A DNA stretch of 64,000 nucleotides from Dipteronia dyeriana. Its lineage: Eukaryota > Streptophyta > Magnoliopsida > Sapindales > Sapindaceae. The position numbers and the translations under genes are program-made. Within the stretch, counting starts at the first letter, position 1; every line of letters starts with the position of its first letter. Below are positions 1 to 10,797 of this stretch, piece after piece. The notes beneath the pieces are model-generated. The model saw only the letters and a program-made list of their open reading frames with translations. It was not told the DNA's origin and made no database searches. The stretch lies in contig CM065295.1 in the NCBI GenBank assembly GCA_032871835.1, forward strand, positions 70,898,432 to 70,962,431, in the 5' to 3' direction.

Positions 1-1059
1 AAGCAAGAGCTATCTTTTCAAAGAGGACAACTTGATCAAGCTCGGCTTCTTTAAACAGGTTTCAAGCCATCGCAGGCGTTGTAAGTAACCCATCGCCTTT
101 TCTGCTGTGTTTATCCGTTTTTCCGTTTTCTTTTCTAACTTTTTTTTTTAGTGTTCGATACGGACGTTGTCTACGATCTTCAGGCTCGTCAGGTGAAAGC
201 AATTCTTCAAGCGAGTAGGAAGAAGGCTTCCTGTCAGGGCGATGAGAGTATTGCTCCACCCGAGCCTGATGAGGAAATTGATACTGCTGAGCGAATTCCC
301 GACTGCGTTGATCGGGGTGCTCAGCCTTCTGCTCAGGATCTCGCTGGTTTAAGTGGCCAAGGTGAGCCGACTGTGACACAACTGCCTAAAAATAGGGAGA
401 GACAGTGTGAGAGTCCAAGTGAAGAGCCTGTTGGACTGTCTAAAGCTGGCGATGGTGGTAACGTCTTGACGGATCAAATGCCTGTCATTGCCGAGCTTTT
501 TGAGTCTTTTCAGGATGATTTGCTGGAAGATCCTGTTGCTGATCTCTTCCACCGTTCTCGGGGTGAGAAGCGAATGGCAGTTAGTTCGCCTCCTCATCCT
601 CTCAAAGTTCCTCGGGTAGTCACATTCATCGACTCCAGAGACGAAGATGTTACGGATGAGATTTCCCAGAATGTAGGTGCTGGAGTATCGGCAGATGTAG
701 TCACTTCGGGTCCAAGTAGGGCTTCTTTTACCCCCGATGTTGGAGATATGGGGGTTGAACCTTCGGGGGTTCCCTCTATATCCCTAGAGCCAAATAGAGC
801 TTCTTCTGTCCCCGAGTCTGGAAATCTGGGAACTCAACCCTCGGGGGTTCCCTTATCCCTTTCTCCAAAAGATTTGCTCCAGGAGATGTCCTCTGGTCAG
901 GCTTATATCGGGGAAGACCACTGGAGCGGTTTAAGAGATGGTTCACTGCCCGAACGTCTCCAAAACGTTTTCATACATGGTTGCTACCCGAACATTATAT
1001 CAAGGCTCACCATGATTATGCGTTCGAGTCCTTACGTAATACCAAGGACGTCTCCCTAG
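1..1059 (+). pseudogene. Antisense gene of element A (end of exon 1, exon 2), 3' truncated
   Basis: Bases 1-80 match the end of exon 1 of the intact antisense gene in element B. A GT-AG intron (81-151, donor gtaagt, pyrimidine-rich acceptor) leads to exon 2, which starts at 152 in phase 1 and is similar to B throughout. The product is acidic, Ser/Pro/Glu-rich and low in recognisable structure. After about 985 the similarity to exon 2 stops and jumps into the element's non-coding 3' region, so exon 3 (a coiled coil in B) is deleted; the frame runs on to 1059 by chance. The frame beginning with GTG at 151 is only the exon interior. Antisense frames in this position are known in Tat elements, and their function is unknown. 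Confidence 0.75.
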
Positions 1060-1502
1060 TTTTTATGCGCAAGAGTTTGCCGAATTGTTGAGCTCTTTTT
1101 TTAAAAAAAAAAAATTTGCTTCAACACAGCTACGTATTTCACTGGAATTTCTCCCGATAGCGTCCCGAGTATTTTTCCAGTCTGGTGCATCGGGTTTGCC
1201 TTTTTACGAAGGCCATTTTGACCCTGCTCGGCTGGCATGCTCCTACGAGCTTCTCCGCCCTTTCGGGATTTGATGGTCCCGAGAATTCTATTTGCATGTT
1301 CATATTATCATGCTCTTCTTCCATTTCTTATTGTCATATGCTTTTTGGAAATCTCGAGCTAGGTGCTTTCCTTTTGGAAATTACTAGTTTTATTTATTAC
1401 TGCGAAAAATCAACAAAGATTAATATTACAGCTTTAATATTTATTCTGACTAATACTGTCCTGACTAGAAAAAGAATAAACTATTTAATATAAATATATA
1501 TT
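986..1502 (-). other. Non-coding 3' region of element A
   Basis: This stretch aligns in reverse with 43430-43950 of element B, between the end of integrase and the antisense gene. It has no supported coding frame. It contains A/T homopolymers around 1100 and an AT-rich tail next to the integrase stop. Confidence 0.75.
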
Positions 1503-2578
1503 TTAAGGATAGAAAATCTTCAGATATTGGGCATTGCACGGTCGGGGTAACACCCCTCCATTGGGTCGAGCAATCCAATAAGCTCCATGGCCGGCTATCC
1601 CCTCGATCTTGTATGGACCTTCCCATTTGTCAGCCAGGGATCCCGCGGCTCTATTCTTTGTGTTCAGTGATACCTTCCTGAGCACCAGGTCTCCTAACTG
1701 AAATTTCCTGATCCGAACACGAGAGTTGTAGTGGCGTGCCACTCTTTGTTGATAAGCTGTATTTCTTATTCGGGACTTTTCCCTTTTTTCTTCTAGCTCA
1801 TCCAAACTTTGTAGCAGTGTATCAATGTTTTGTTCTTCATCGTATAGCCTGACCCGGGGGGACGCATACGATGTTTCTATAGGGATGACAGCTTCTGTTC
1901 CGAATGCTAAGCTGAACGGAGTTTCTCCTGTTGAAGTCCTTGTTGTCGTCCGATATGCCCACAATACTTCAGGAAGCTTTTCAACCCAGCTTCCTTTTTT
2001 ATCATCTAATTTTGCTTTGATAGTGTGCTTGATAATTTTATTTACTGCTTCTACTTGCCCGTTTGTTTGTGGATGAGCTGGTGTTGCATAGTAGTTAGCA
2101 ATATGAAACTTCTCGCACAATTTTCTGAACCTTTGGTTGTCAAACTGAGTGCCATTGTCGGTGATTATAGTGTCCGGAATTCCAAACCTGTAGAGTGTGT
2201 TTTTCTTTACAAAATTTATGGTGTTGGCTTCCGTGATATGCACCAACGCTTAAGCTTCGGTCCATTTTATGAAATAATCGACGGCTACTATGGCGTGCTT
2301 CGCTCCACCCCTTGTTCCAGCTGGCATTGGCCCGATTAGGTCTAGGCCCTACATGGTGAATGGCCACGGGGCAGTGAGATTTCTGAGCTTTTTTAGGGGT
2401 TGTCGGATATCGTTGGCAATTCTTTGACAGGTATTGCAACTTTCCGACCATTGTTGTGCATCTGAGAAAAGTGTGGGCCAATAATAGCCTTGCCTGAGTA
2501 CCTTATGCGCCAGACTCCTACCCCCAGTGTGGTTCCCGAAAACTCCTCTATGGATCTCTTAAAGTACTCGATGTGCAT
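1503..2578 (-). pseudogene. Integrase domain of element A, disrupted
   Basis: The retroviral-type integrase would insert the element cDNA into the genome. The open part (1503-2246, 247 codons) has the second and third catalytic residues: D30 in a TDNG motif and E66 in GQVEAVN, 35 residues apart as expected for DD35E. It ends with the C-terminal module and a YLKIFYP tail. The first catalytic D lies upstream in an in-frame segment separated by a stop near 2250. The HHCC zinc-binding region (about 2300-2578) is split across other frames. At least one stop and one frameshift therefore break the domain. Element B keeps only the last part of it. Confidence 0.88.
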
Positions 2579-3569
2579 CTTCTTCCGGTATACATCTCTG
2601 GAGAGCTCGAGAAAAACCTCTTATGTATAATTCTCCTCCGATCATGGTGTACCTAGTCGATCGATACCTGATGCGTTTTGCTAATACCGGATCTTCCGAG
2701 AGTATGCCTTCTTTCAGGAACCTTCTTAGCTGGACCATCCAACCGTCTTGCGGTGTTCGGATTTCTAAAATTTCCAAATGCTTAAGTTCAGCCGTACTCG
2801 GTTTAAGGAGGTGTGCAACTGGAATGGTTTTTGGTCTGATTGAGGTTGTTGCTGATGCTAATTTAGATAAAGCGTCTGCCTTTTCATTTTCTTCTCTCGG
2901 GATCTTAGCGATCTTGTATTCTTTAAATTTTTGGAGGAGCTGTTTTACGATGTCACGGTAGGCGACCATTCCTTCATCTTTAGCCTGGTATTCATCCATA
3001 ACCTGGTTGACAACTACCTGTGAATCGTTGAATATCTCCACTTCATCTACCCCAAGAGCTATGCAGACTCTGAGTCCAGCTAACAATGCCTCATATTCGG
3101 CCTGATTATTGGTTGCTTTGAAATTAAATCTCATGGCACATTCAACATCATCTCTTTTTGGGGTGCGAAATACGATCCATGCCCCGCTGCCATGAGTGTT
3201 TGAAGAACCATCAACATATAATTTCCATGAGAAATTTTTATCCAACAGTCTTTTTGCTTCCAGGTTCGGCTCTGTGAACTCGGCTATGAAGTCTGCCACC
3301 GCTTGTCCTTTGAGGGAAGTTCTGGGGACATAATGCATATCGAATTCACTCAATTCGATTGCCCATTTAGTAAGTCTTCCTGATATCTCTGGTTTTTGTA
3401 AGATTTGTCTTAATGGGCAATTGGTGAGAACCTGGATCGTATGAGCCTGAAAGTATTGTCTCAGTTTTTTTGCTGCTGAAACCAATGCTAAGGCTATCTT
3501 CTCTGCCTGTGAGTATCTGGTCTCGGCCGGTAGGAGTGCCTTGCTTGTATAATACACTGGTTTCTGCAC
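2579..3569 (-). pseudogene. Dual RNase H region of element A pol
   Basis: The first 100 residues of this frame resemble the Ty3-type RNase H attached to RT (YYTSKAL, RYSQAEKIALAL, then the LTKWAIELSEFDMHY connection segment). After a linker, residues 113-240 form a second, complete RNase H fold of the archaeal-like type: D120 in LYVDGSS, E158 in NNQAEYEALLAG, D182 in NDSQVVVNQV and D232 in KADALS. An extra RNase H of this kind is established for the Tat lineage. All four catalytic acids of the second domain are present, but the frame is separated from RT by a frameshift near 3570-3650 and from integrase by frame breaks near 2560. Confidence 0.88.
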
Positions 3570-3647
3570 TCCATCTTCTGTCCTGACTAGAACTGAACTT
3601 GCTGCGAGCTCGGTTATTGATAGATACAGTTGAAGTATTTCCCTTTT

Positions 3648-4640
3648 TTATGGTTTTGAGAGGATGGGAGCTTGCCCCAAGTATTCTTTTATTTTTAAGA
3701 ATGTCTGCTCGCACTCTTTATTCCACTCCAGGCCTTTCCCTTTTTTGATTACTTTGAAGAAAGGTGTGCACCTGTCTGTAGCCTTTGAGATGAATCTTCC
3801 CAAGGAGGCTAAACACCCTGTTAAGTGTTGTACCTCTTTCAATGTTTTAGGTGAAATCATTTGTTGCAAAGCCTGGATCTTCTTTGGATTAACTTCGATT
3901 CCTCTTTGATGGACTTGAAAACCCAAGAATCTTCCCGAGTGGACTCCGAATAAACATTTGCTTGGGTTTAATTTCATCTGATATCTTATTAATACATCAA
4001 ATGTCTCTCTGAGGTCGCGGGCATGGTCATCTGCTGAGACGCTTTTAGTCAACATGTCATCAATGTACACTTCCATGTTCCTTCCTATTTGCCGAGTGAA
4101 GATCTTGTTGACCAACCTTTGGTACGTGGCCCCTGTATTTTTTAAACCGAAGGGCATTACTGTGTAGAAATATAAACCCTGATCCGTTGTGAAAGCTGTT
4201 TTTTCTTCATCAGCTTTGTTCATCCGGATCTGATTGTATCCCGAGTAAGCATCCATGAAGCTGAGCAATTCATGACATGCTGTGGCATCCACCAGCTGAT
4301 CTATTCTTGGGAGTGGGAAGTTGTCCTTTGGACATGCCTTGTTTAGATCCGTGAAATCTACGCACATCCTCCATTGTCTATTTTTCTTCTGGACGAGAAC
4401 TACGTTGGCGACCCACTGAGGGTAGCTGACTTCTCTGATTGATCCTGTTGCTAGTAGCTTTTCCACCTCTTGTTTGATTGCTTGACTTCTTTTAGGATTG
4501 AACGATCTTCTCTTTTGTACTACCGGTTTGGCATTCGGGCTAACTGCGAGGTGGTGGGATATTATTCGGGCATCTATTCCGATCATATCTTCGTGACTCC
4601 AGAAGAATACATCTTTGTATTCTCTGAGCAAATTGGTCAA
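3648..4640 (-). pseudogene. Reverse transcriptase domain of element A
   Basis: This is a 330-codon RT core. Visible motifs are VDFTDLNKACPKD (94-106), FMDAYSGYNQI (128-138, catalytic D130), MPFGLKN (162-168) and YIDDM (192-196, the catalytic pair D194-D195). The thumb and connection follow to about residue 330. The polymerase would copy element RNA into cDNA in the particle. It is in frame with the protease region but separated by an in-frame TAA just upstream of 4640; element B has a sense codon there. A frameshift divides it from RNase H. Element B lacks this domain entirely. Confidence 0.93.
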
Positions 4641-5216
4641 TTATCGCTTGATTTTTTCTTTCAAGTTGGCCCCGATCTTGACTTTCCTGTCCAGTTTGTC
4701 TTCTTCGAGTAGTATTTCGACCACTTCTGTCTTGTATTCATTCGAGCCCTTCATTGGATCTAGTTCGAATGACAAGGATTCTTCACACTCATTTGGCTGC
4801 ATTAGGGTGCACACTTGTTCGGTATCATGCTTGTCTCTGTATACCGACAGGTTTGCTCTTCGGGCCATCTCTTGGGATCCCTTGACTATCCCAACCCCTT
4901 GTTCTGTTGGGAACTTGATCATTAATGCGTAAGTGGCCGTCACGACTCTTGTTTTATTCAGGAATGGCCAACCCAATAACGCATTATAAGGCCAATTATC
5001 CAAATCAACTACCACGAAGTCGAGCAGGACAGTCCTCTGGGATGGTGCCGTTCTGATCTCCACAGTTAATTTGGCTGTCCCGAGTGACCTGACTTCTATT
5101 CCCCCAAATCCTCTTAATGGAGTATGGAAAGGCTGTAAATCTTTTCGGTCCAATCTTAGCTGGTCGTATACGGCCACGCTTAAGATGTCTGCTGAACTTC
5201 CATTATCTATTTAAAT
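4641..5216 (-). pseudogene. Aspartic protease region of element A
   Basis: The frame carries the retropepsin-like domain that would process Gag-Pol. The active-site block reads IDNGSSADIL, with the catalytic D in the D-N-G form used in this lineage. A TAA sits immediately before it (near 5213), where element B has a sense codon, so gag and protease were one frame in the ancestor. The C-terminal half (LDFVVVDLDNWPYNALLGWPFL) contains the ALLG block expected in the second half of the fold. Confidence 0.85.
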
Positions 5217-6863
5217 TCTCCGGACTTCCTTATGGCCGATCCGGGCACTTATAACCAAAGCGTCATTAGGTCGAACATCGACGCCGTGTGAATATGCCTC
5301 TGTGAAGACTATCGGGTCCCATCCTTCCTTTACCCTCTTCGGGTCTGGTTCAACCGAATTCACGTCGAAGTTATTCCTGGCTTCTACTGCTTCTCGAACT
5401 TCCTGAGTCCGTTCTCGATTGCTCCTCCCAGTAGAAGGTCCTCCGAAGATTTTATGTATTACTTGATTGGCTTCGGGGCTGACTCTTCGATTTTGACCAG
5501 GGTTGTGATCAGCCTTGGCTTTCTTAACTTCCGATCTCTCGTCTTTTTTTAAGATTACATCCCGCAGGTGACCTTCCCGAATAAGGGTTTCTATGTAATC
5601 TCTGAGCTGAAAACACTTCGAAGTTTCATGCTCGGTCTCTTTATGAAACCTGCAACACTTGGTTGTATCTCTCCGTACGAACTGTGATTGTCGCCGCGTT
5701 TCTTGTACCATATTCTTTTCTTCCATGATGGCTAGAATTTCTTCTTGTTTCTTCCGAAGAGGGGTGTAATTGGTATATCTGCCGCGATATTTCTCTGTGG
5801 ACCGTTCGGCGTTGCGCCCATTACCCCCATTCTTATTTTCCTCCTGGCTGTTCCTTTTCTGTTTTTCTTTTTGATTCTGCCCCTTAGATTCAGTATTCCT
5901 CTGTTCGGGCTTTCCTCCATGCATATAGCTTCCTCCTGTAGCTAACTCTTCTTCCTCAGCCAGAGCGTATCCTCCCGCCATATCCATCATGTCGGCATAC
6001 TTTGTTAGCCGTGCTCTTCTCGAATCGAAGGATAATCGTCCATTCTGCAAGTTATTGGTGAAGGCAGCAATAATGGTTTCATCATTAGCGCTGCCAATCT
6101 CTGATACTGCTTGGCCAAATCGGCCCAAATATTTTTTTAATGACTCGTCCTTCCCTTGTTTTATTTGAGAGAGGTAGGCCACCGACTTCTTTCTGTGAAC
6201 GTTGCTCAGGAATTGCCTTGAGAAGCTACTCAACTCGCTGAAATTTCTGATGCTTGCCGGGGGTAGTCTTCCGAACCATCTTAAGCCTGTGTCCCCAAGT
6301 GTTTGTGGAAAGATGAGACACAACAGGGGGTCACTGCGGGCATATTGAGCCATGGCACTTTTATAGCGTCTAACGTGCTCCTTTGGATCTGTATCTTTTT
6401 TGAATTGTTCCACATGCGGCATCCTGAATCTTTCTGGGAAAGGGGTCAGTAAAATTTTCCTAGTAAATGGATTGTCGGAGTCATCGTCGGATAGATCGTT
6501 GCAACCGTAACGTTTGACAAGTGCCTTCATTTGTCGCCTATTATTCACTACTTCTCGAGCTAGGCTCTGGATTGTAATATCTATGTCCCTTACCGGGCTT
6601 CCTTGACGGTTGAACCGTTGGGTGACTGTCATTCTTTCCTCAGATTCTTCACTCTGATGTCGGAACCCTCGTGTGACTCCATGATGACGTTTACGATGGT
6701 GTTGATCACTATCTTCTGATGATGATCGTCCTCTGCGCCGATCGTATTTACGATGTCTGGCACGTACTGTTTGATTGCGATCCAGCTTTTGGTGATTCTC
6801 CTCCTCTAGTGTTTTCTGTCCAACTGGATTGATTGGGGAAGAGTTCCTTCTGGTTTCTGGCAT
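5217..6863 (-). pseudogene. Gag polyprotein of element A, main frame
   Basis: This is an open frame of 550 codons including the run into the protease boundary. Residues 1-80 are basic and low complexity. Residues 145-285 form a retrotransposon gag (capsid) domain with FPQTLGDTGLRWFGRLPP and YLGRFGQAV. Residues 300-400 are a charged spacer. Residues 404-417 give a C-x2-H-x4-H-x4-C zinc-knuckle-like block (C404, H407, H412, C417), followed by LRDYIETLIREGHLR. It would form the particle and bind RNA. Element B is over 80% similar by eye but has a Tyr for C404. The true N-terminus lies upstream (7157), beyond an in-frame stop. Confidence 0.88.
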
Positions 6864-7157
6864 AGTTATTCCTGGTCATACCACCATTGAACGGAGCCTC
6901 GCGGGTGGAGGATTGGGAGTATGCGCTCCTGCGGCCAGTAGGTCAATCCCTTCCTTTGCTGCGTCCGTCACCAATTACTGCAGGGCCTCTTGGAAACGCA
7001 GCGTAAGATCTCTGCTGGTTGGAGGAACTTGCTGGATCCTTGCCAGGTGCGCAGGTTGGTTTTCTGTGTTTGCTGCAGGATTTTGTGACGTATTGCCAGT
7101 ATGGAAATCGCCTGGTGATCTTTCGCCATTCCCTAAACTACTTCTGCTTCCAGCCAT
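6864..7157 (-). pseudogene. Gag N-terminal segment of element A, with in-frame stop
   Basis: The first ATG after the primer-binding site is at 7157 and starts MAGSRSS, as in element B at 40806. The frame runs about 60 codons to a TAA at 6975-6977, then stays open in the same frame into the main gag frame. Element B has the identical stop in the homologous context (cag-taa-ttg), so the stop predates both insertions. Either the family master was already defective here, or translation reads through or restarts downstream. Confidence 0.75.
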
Positions 7158-7182
7158 TGCTTTCTAACAAGTTCGAAGGTTC

Positions 7183-7205
7183 AAGCCCCTCCTTCTAGCG
7201 CCAAT
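7183..7205 (-). other. Primer-binding site of element A
   Basis: Directly inside the LTR, the minus strand reads tggcgctagaaggagggg. The same block occupies the same place in element B. TGGCGC is the usual start of a tRNA-complementary site (it pairs with a 3' GCGCCA tail). The tRNA is not assigned; the acceptor end is close to tRNA-Asn as recalled, but with mismatches. Confidence 0.8.
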
Positions 7206-8072
7206 TGTTGACGTCGTTTTCTGGATTATGCCAGAAAAGCCAACAAGGACTGGATTTTGGCTATTGATTCAAAGAGAAAGAGATGCAGAGAGAGTAACAA
7301 AGACAAGTTTTACGTGGTAAAACTCCGATGGTTGGAGAAACATCCACGGGTGGTTGAAAGATCAACCAAACCAAAATCCACTAAGAGAATAAGATGTTTT
7401 TACAAGCTCTCGATCTCCCTTTTTCTCTCTGTATTATTTGTGATTACTGTATGTTATATTGCCTATATCTTTTCGAACCAGATTATGGGTCTATTTATAT
7501 GCTTATAGAACCCTAATCTGCTTTGTACAAGTAATACAAGATATTTGTATTTAATTGTGATTTGGTTACTTGCTCGAGGTTGATTTGTCTTCTTTCCTGT
7601 TTCGGAGTCTCTTATGAAAATTGAGTGGGATTCTAGTAGTGTAGTTCAATTTGACTTGTTTCCTTATAAGAATGTAGTCTTCGAAAAGAAATCAAGTTGT
7701 TTCCTGATTGGGGGACTCTTCTAACTTAAAGGTCCATTATTTGGGATTCCTTCATGACGGATATCTTTGCGTATTTAACGACTTAACCTGTATGATAAGT
7801 TCTTATTCGAGTTGTACTTACTCCCGAGTAAGAATGATACCAGATGGTCCCGAGTAGTGCTGTATGAGCCCGAGTGGAAGCGTTGTTTTAACCAGTCCCG
7901 AGTGTTGTTAACTGATCCCGAGTAGGTCTTTATTATGTATATGCTTACTCGGGCTTGCTCCTCTTTAATGATGCCTTGTAGGATATTTCCCAGATGCCCA
8001 TCTAAGCATACACCTGGCTATTTTTTCCTTCCTGTCAATGACGTGTATGTTTGGTAAAATTTACATACAACA
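7206..8072 (-). repeat. Upstream (5') LTR of element A
   Basis: The 867-bp repeat starts TG and ends CA on the element strand, with a tgttg...caaca inverted terminus. It aligns along its length with the 883- and 882-bp LTRs of element B. Its outer part has at least five CCCGAGT-type motifs between about 7820 and 7950. As the U3-bearing LTR it should carry the promoter. Confidence 0.92.
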
Positions 8073-10797
8073 ACTATTTTTTAAACGAAAGTAATGCCAT
8101 ATCTCTTGATTATAACTCATGATTTAAGATAAAAAATGTAAATATTTATTGGTATCAAATGTAGAACATCAAATAGATTTAGAGAGTGATGTCTTACGGC
8201 TGAATCTAGAAATTCTCTATTTTCAGTTCAGCGAATGTAACTACATTTTATAGATATCTCTTAATTTTAATTGTAAGTTAGTAATGGAAAATAAAGTAAC
8301 GTTTTGAAATTTTAAATCCGTTGATGAATCATGATTGTGAAGTAGTTATACATCTAATCATGTCTTATGTAAAAGCTTGTGATTTATGAGTCTTTCGAAT
8401 CTTTGTAATCTTTCTAAATCTTTAATAACACCATCTTTTCAATGTTTTTTTGTGTGTTTTTGTTCGCTTTTTGTTTTTTTCTTTACACAAAACGTATTAA
8501 TGATATGCATAAAACTTTGATTTAATTAATATTTCAATTGTTTATGTCAAATATGTAATTCAAAATAAAAACCTTTTTATAATATAGTTCTTTTTAGCCC
8601 TTATCTCTAGATTAAAACAATTCTAGATGATTATATATATATATTGAATGATCACTCAATTCCAAATAGCTTTTGAGTTGTGAAAATCATTTACCATGAG
8701 TATTACAAGAAGTAGTACCATAAGATTACCCTAGAATTTCTACATGACTTGCAGATCTTGGATGGATCAATATTAATTTCATTCCCATGTATGTCTCCAA
8801 CATCGAAATTTCTTTTCTTTTCTTTAGAAAGGTTAGAAATGGGTAAATCTAAAATTTTAAACCGGTCATAAATATGGGTTCAACTATACCATTTAAAACA
8901 TAGGTTAATGTGATTTATAATAAGTACGTATTGTATCAAACTTTACAGAATTTAGTAGAAGGTGGGTGTTAGATTCTTGCATATATGTTCGAGGAGTAGT
9001 GATGTGGATTTGCAGGCTAAGGGTAAAAGCCAGCTGGTGGAGTACAAAATCCAGATCGAGTTTGGGGCTGAGTTTTTGAAATGGAAAACGACTTTGTCAC
9101 CCACATAGACGGAAAGAGAGTCCCCCACTAATTGAAGTTGGGTACTTTGGGAACCATGAAAATGATTTATGCACAAATATAGTGAACAAGTGGTCACATG
9201 ACTTGTACTCGTCTTATTCAACAATCTATATTCCTCCAGTCACCTACGTATGGTTCGCTCCTTTTCATCTAAATTAACCATTTTGCATTCATTCAAATTA
9301 AACCATATGTCGCTTGCCTTTTCTCTTTCTGTACAAATTTTATTTACTCATAATCTCAATAAGAGTTTGGCTACGATATCCATATGAGTACGATAGCAAC
9401 GGATTTTGAGAACAATGAGTAAGATTAATTTTAGAAACAGCTTTAACGTTGAAGTCAACGATTCAGTTGATCCCAAAGAGAGTATGGTATCATATCACAC
9501 TTGTGAGTATAATACCTGGACCCTTTCTAATAAAGATAAGAAGTACACAACTCCACATGATCACTAATATCAAGATCAATATTCATAAGCACATCCGGAT
9601 TGTATTATTAAATCCAAACTAAAAACATTCTCACTAGAAGTTAATGTGCGTTTGTGTTTGCTAACTAAAAGTACATTATTGTAGGGAGATTTGCATACAG
9701 TGTTAACAGTTGTATAATGTTTCTCAATTAGACAAAACAAAATTACTCGTATACCTGAAGCTGATCAAACCCACAAGCATCCTCAAAGCAAGAATTGTCA
9801 ATTTGTATTTTTATTTATATATTTTATTAAATAATACAGTTTCCTGTTTCTGCAGGATTCATAAAGGGCGATATATAAGTATATATATGTCCCACAGATT
9901 GACCTATAGTTTATGTCACATTGCCATTGCTAACCAGTCCAGGTGTTATATATTAGTCCATTCATTCAGATCAACTTTTACTCTGTATATATATATGTAT
10001 TATTCAGCTTATATATTAATAAGGTTTTGCGTTTTCATTTTCTGATCATATTGTTTAAAAGACATAAACAAATGATATCAGCATTGAACTATATATACTC
10101 TTTGAACTTCAAACACAAAAACACACAAAACTTTGTTGATTATTACAAATTACTCAAGTGATTTCATATGCGAACTTGTGGTGTTTTATGGAGCTTTTTC
10201 TGCAGAATATATATAATCATGTTAATTTGTCACTATATAGAGAATGTCGTTATAATGAGTACCAGCTGCAATGTTTCTTGCTATATTAGTCTCATACATT
10301 AAAAGTAGTTTGGTTTAAGAAGGTTACCTTTAACTTTAAATGGTTAGAATCTGAGTGGACAAGAAGAAGCATATATATTGATTTGCTGCTTTATTTATCA
10401 ACAAAATGATATTCCTCCTTTTCTTTTTGCACATTCAATTCTGTCAACAAACTCCACCCTAACACAAATGATATTGCACTCCTCTCTCTCTCTTTTCAAT
10501 TGTACTATATGAACTTCAAAATGAAATTTTAGCCCCATTAAAAACAACCACACAACAGTGTTAATGATGGAGTCTAGTGATTGATGTAATAATATTTCTT
10601 GATTAAACAATTGCATGAAAAAGTTTGATAAGGCAAGGCATAGTAATTATAAATATTGTAGCCTAGTTTAGCTCATATGATGTACATTTTCAGCCCATGC
10701 TACATAGTACAAGAAGTCTCTGCAAGGCAATAACAAAAAGAACAAGACTACAAGAGAAGAGAAAACATGTAGAGAGAGAGCTAACTAGCTATCTAGC
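8073..10797. other. AT-rich intergenic DNA, no gene supported
   Basis: Frames here are short and have no recognised motif. The longest minus-strand frame (8952-9224, 90 codons) is weak. Short TA runs occur near 8635 and 9985. The right end lies downstream of the SOFL gene and should hold its 3' UTR and polyadenylation signals, which I could not place with confidence. Confidence 0.6.

Larger units (their letters stand above)
1..8072 (-). mobile_element. Element A: Tat-lineage Ty3/gypsy LTR retrotransposon, cut by window edge
   Basis: Read on the minus strand the order is LTR (7206-8072), primer-binding site, gag, protease, reverse transcriptase, two RNase H domains, integrase, then a plus-strand antisense gene. 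This gene order, a second RNase H in pol and an antisense reading frame downstream of pol are known traits of the plant Tat lineage. The downstream LTR must lie left of position 1. Base-level comparison with element B (39876-48847) shows the same family in opposite orientation. Pol and gag carry several stops and frameshifts, so this copy is not autonomous. The five bases outside the LTR (8073-8077, actat) are the expected target-site duplication, but its partner is off-window. Confidence 0.93.

Noticed and set aside
8952..9224. 90-codon minus-strand frame with a GDKVVFHFKN-like stretch, suggestive of a copper-binding domain
   Set aside because: No Cys/His/Met ligand pattern or signal peptide, and no flanking exons; likely a chance frame.
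9710..10161. Two overlapping plus-strand frames with hydrophobic composition
   Set aside because: AT-rich translation (Ile/Tyr/Phe-rich) in intergenic DNA with no motif or start context.
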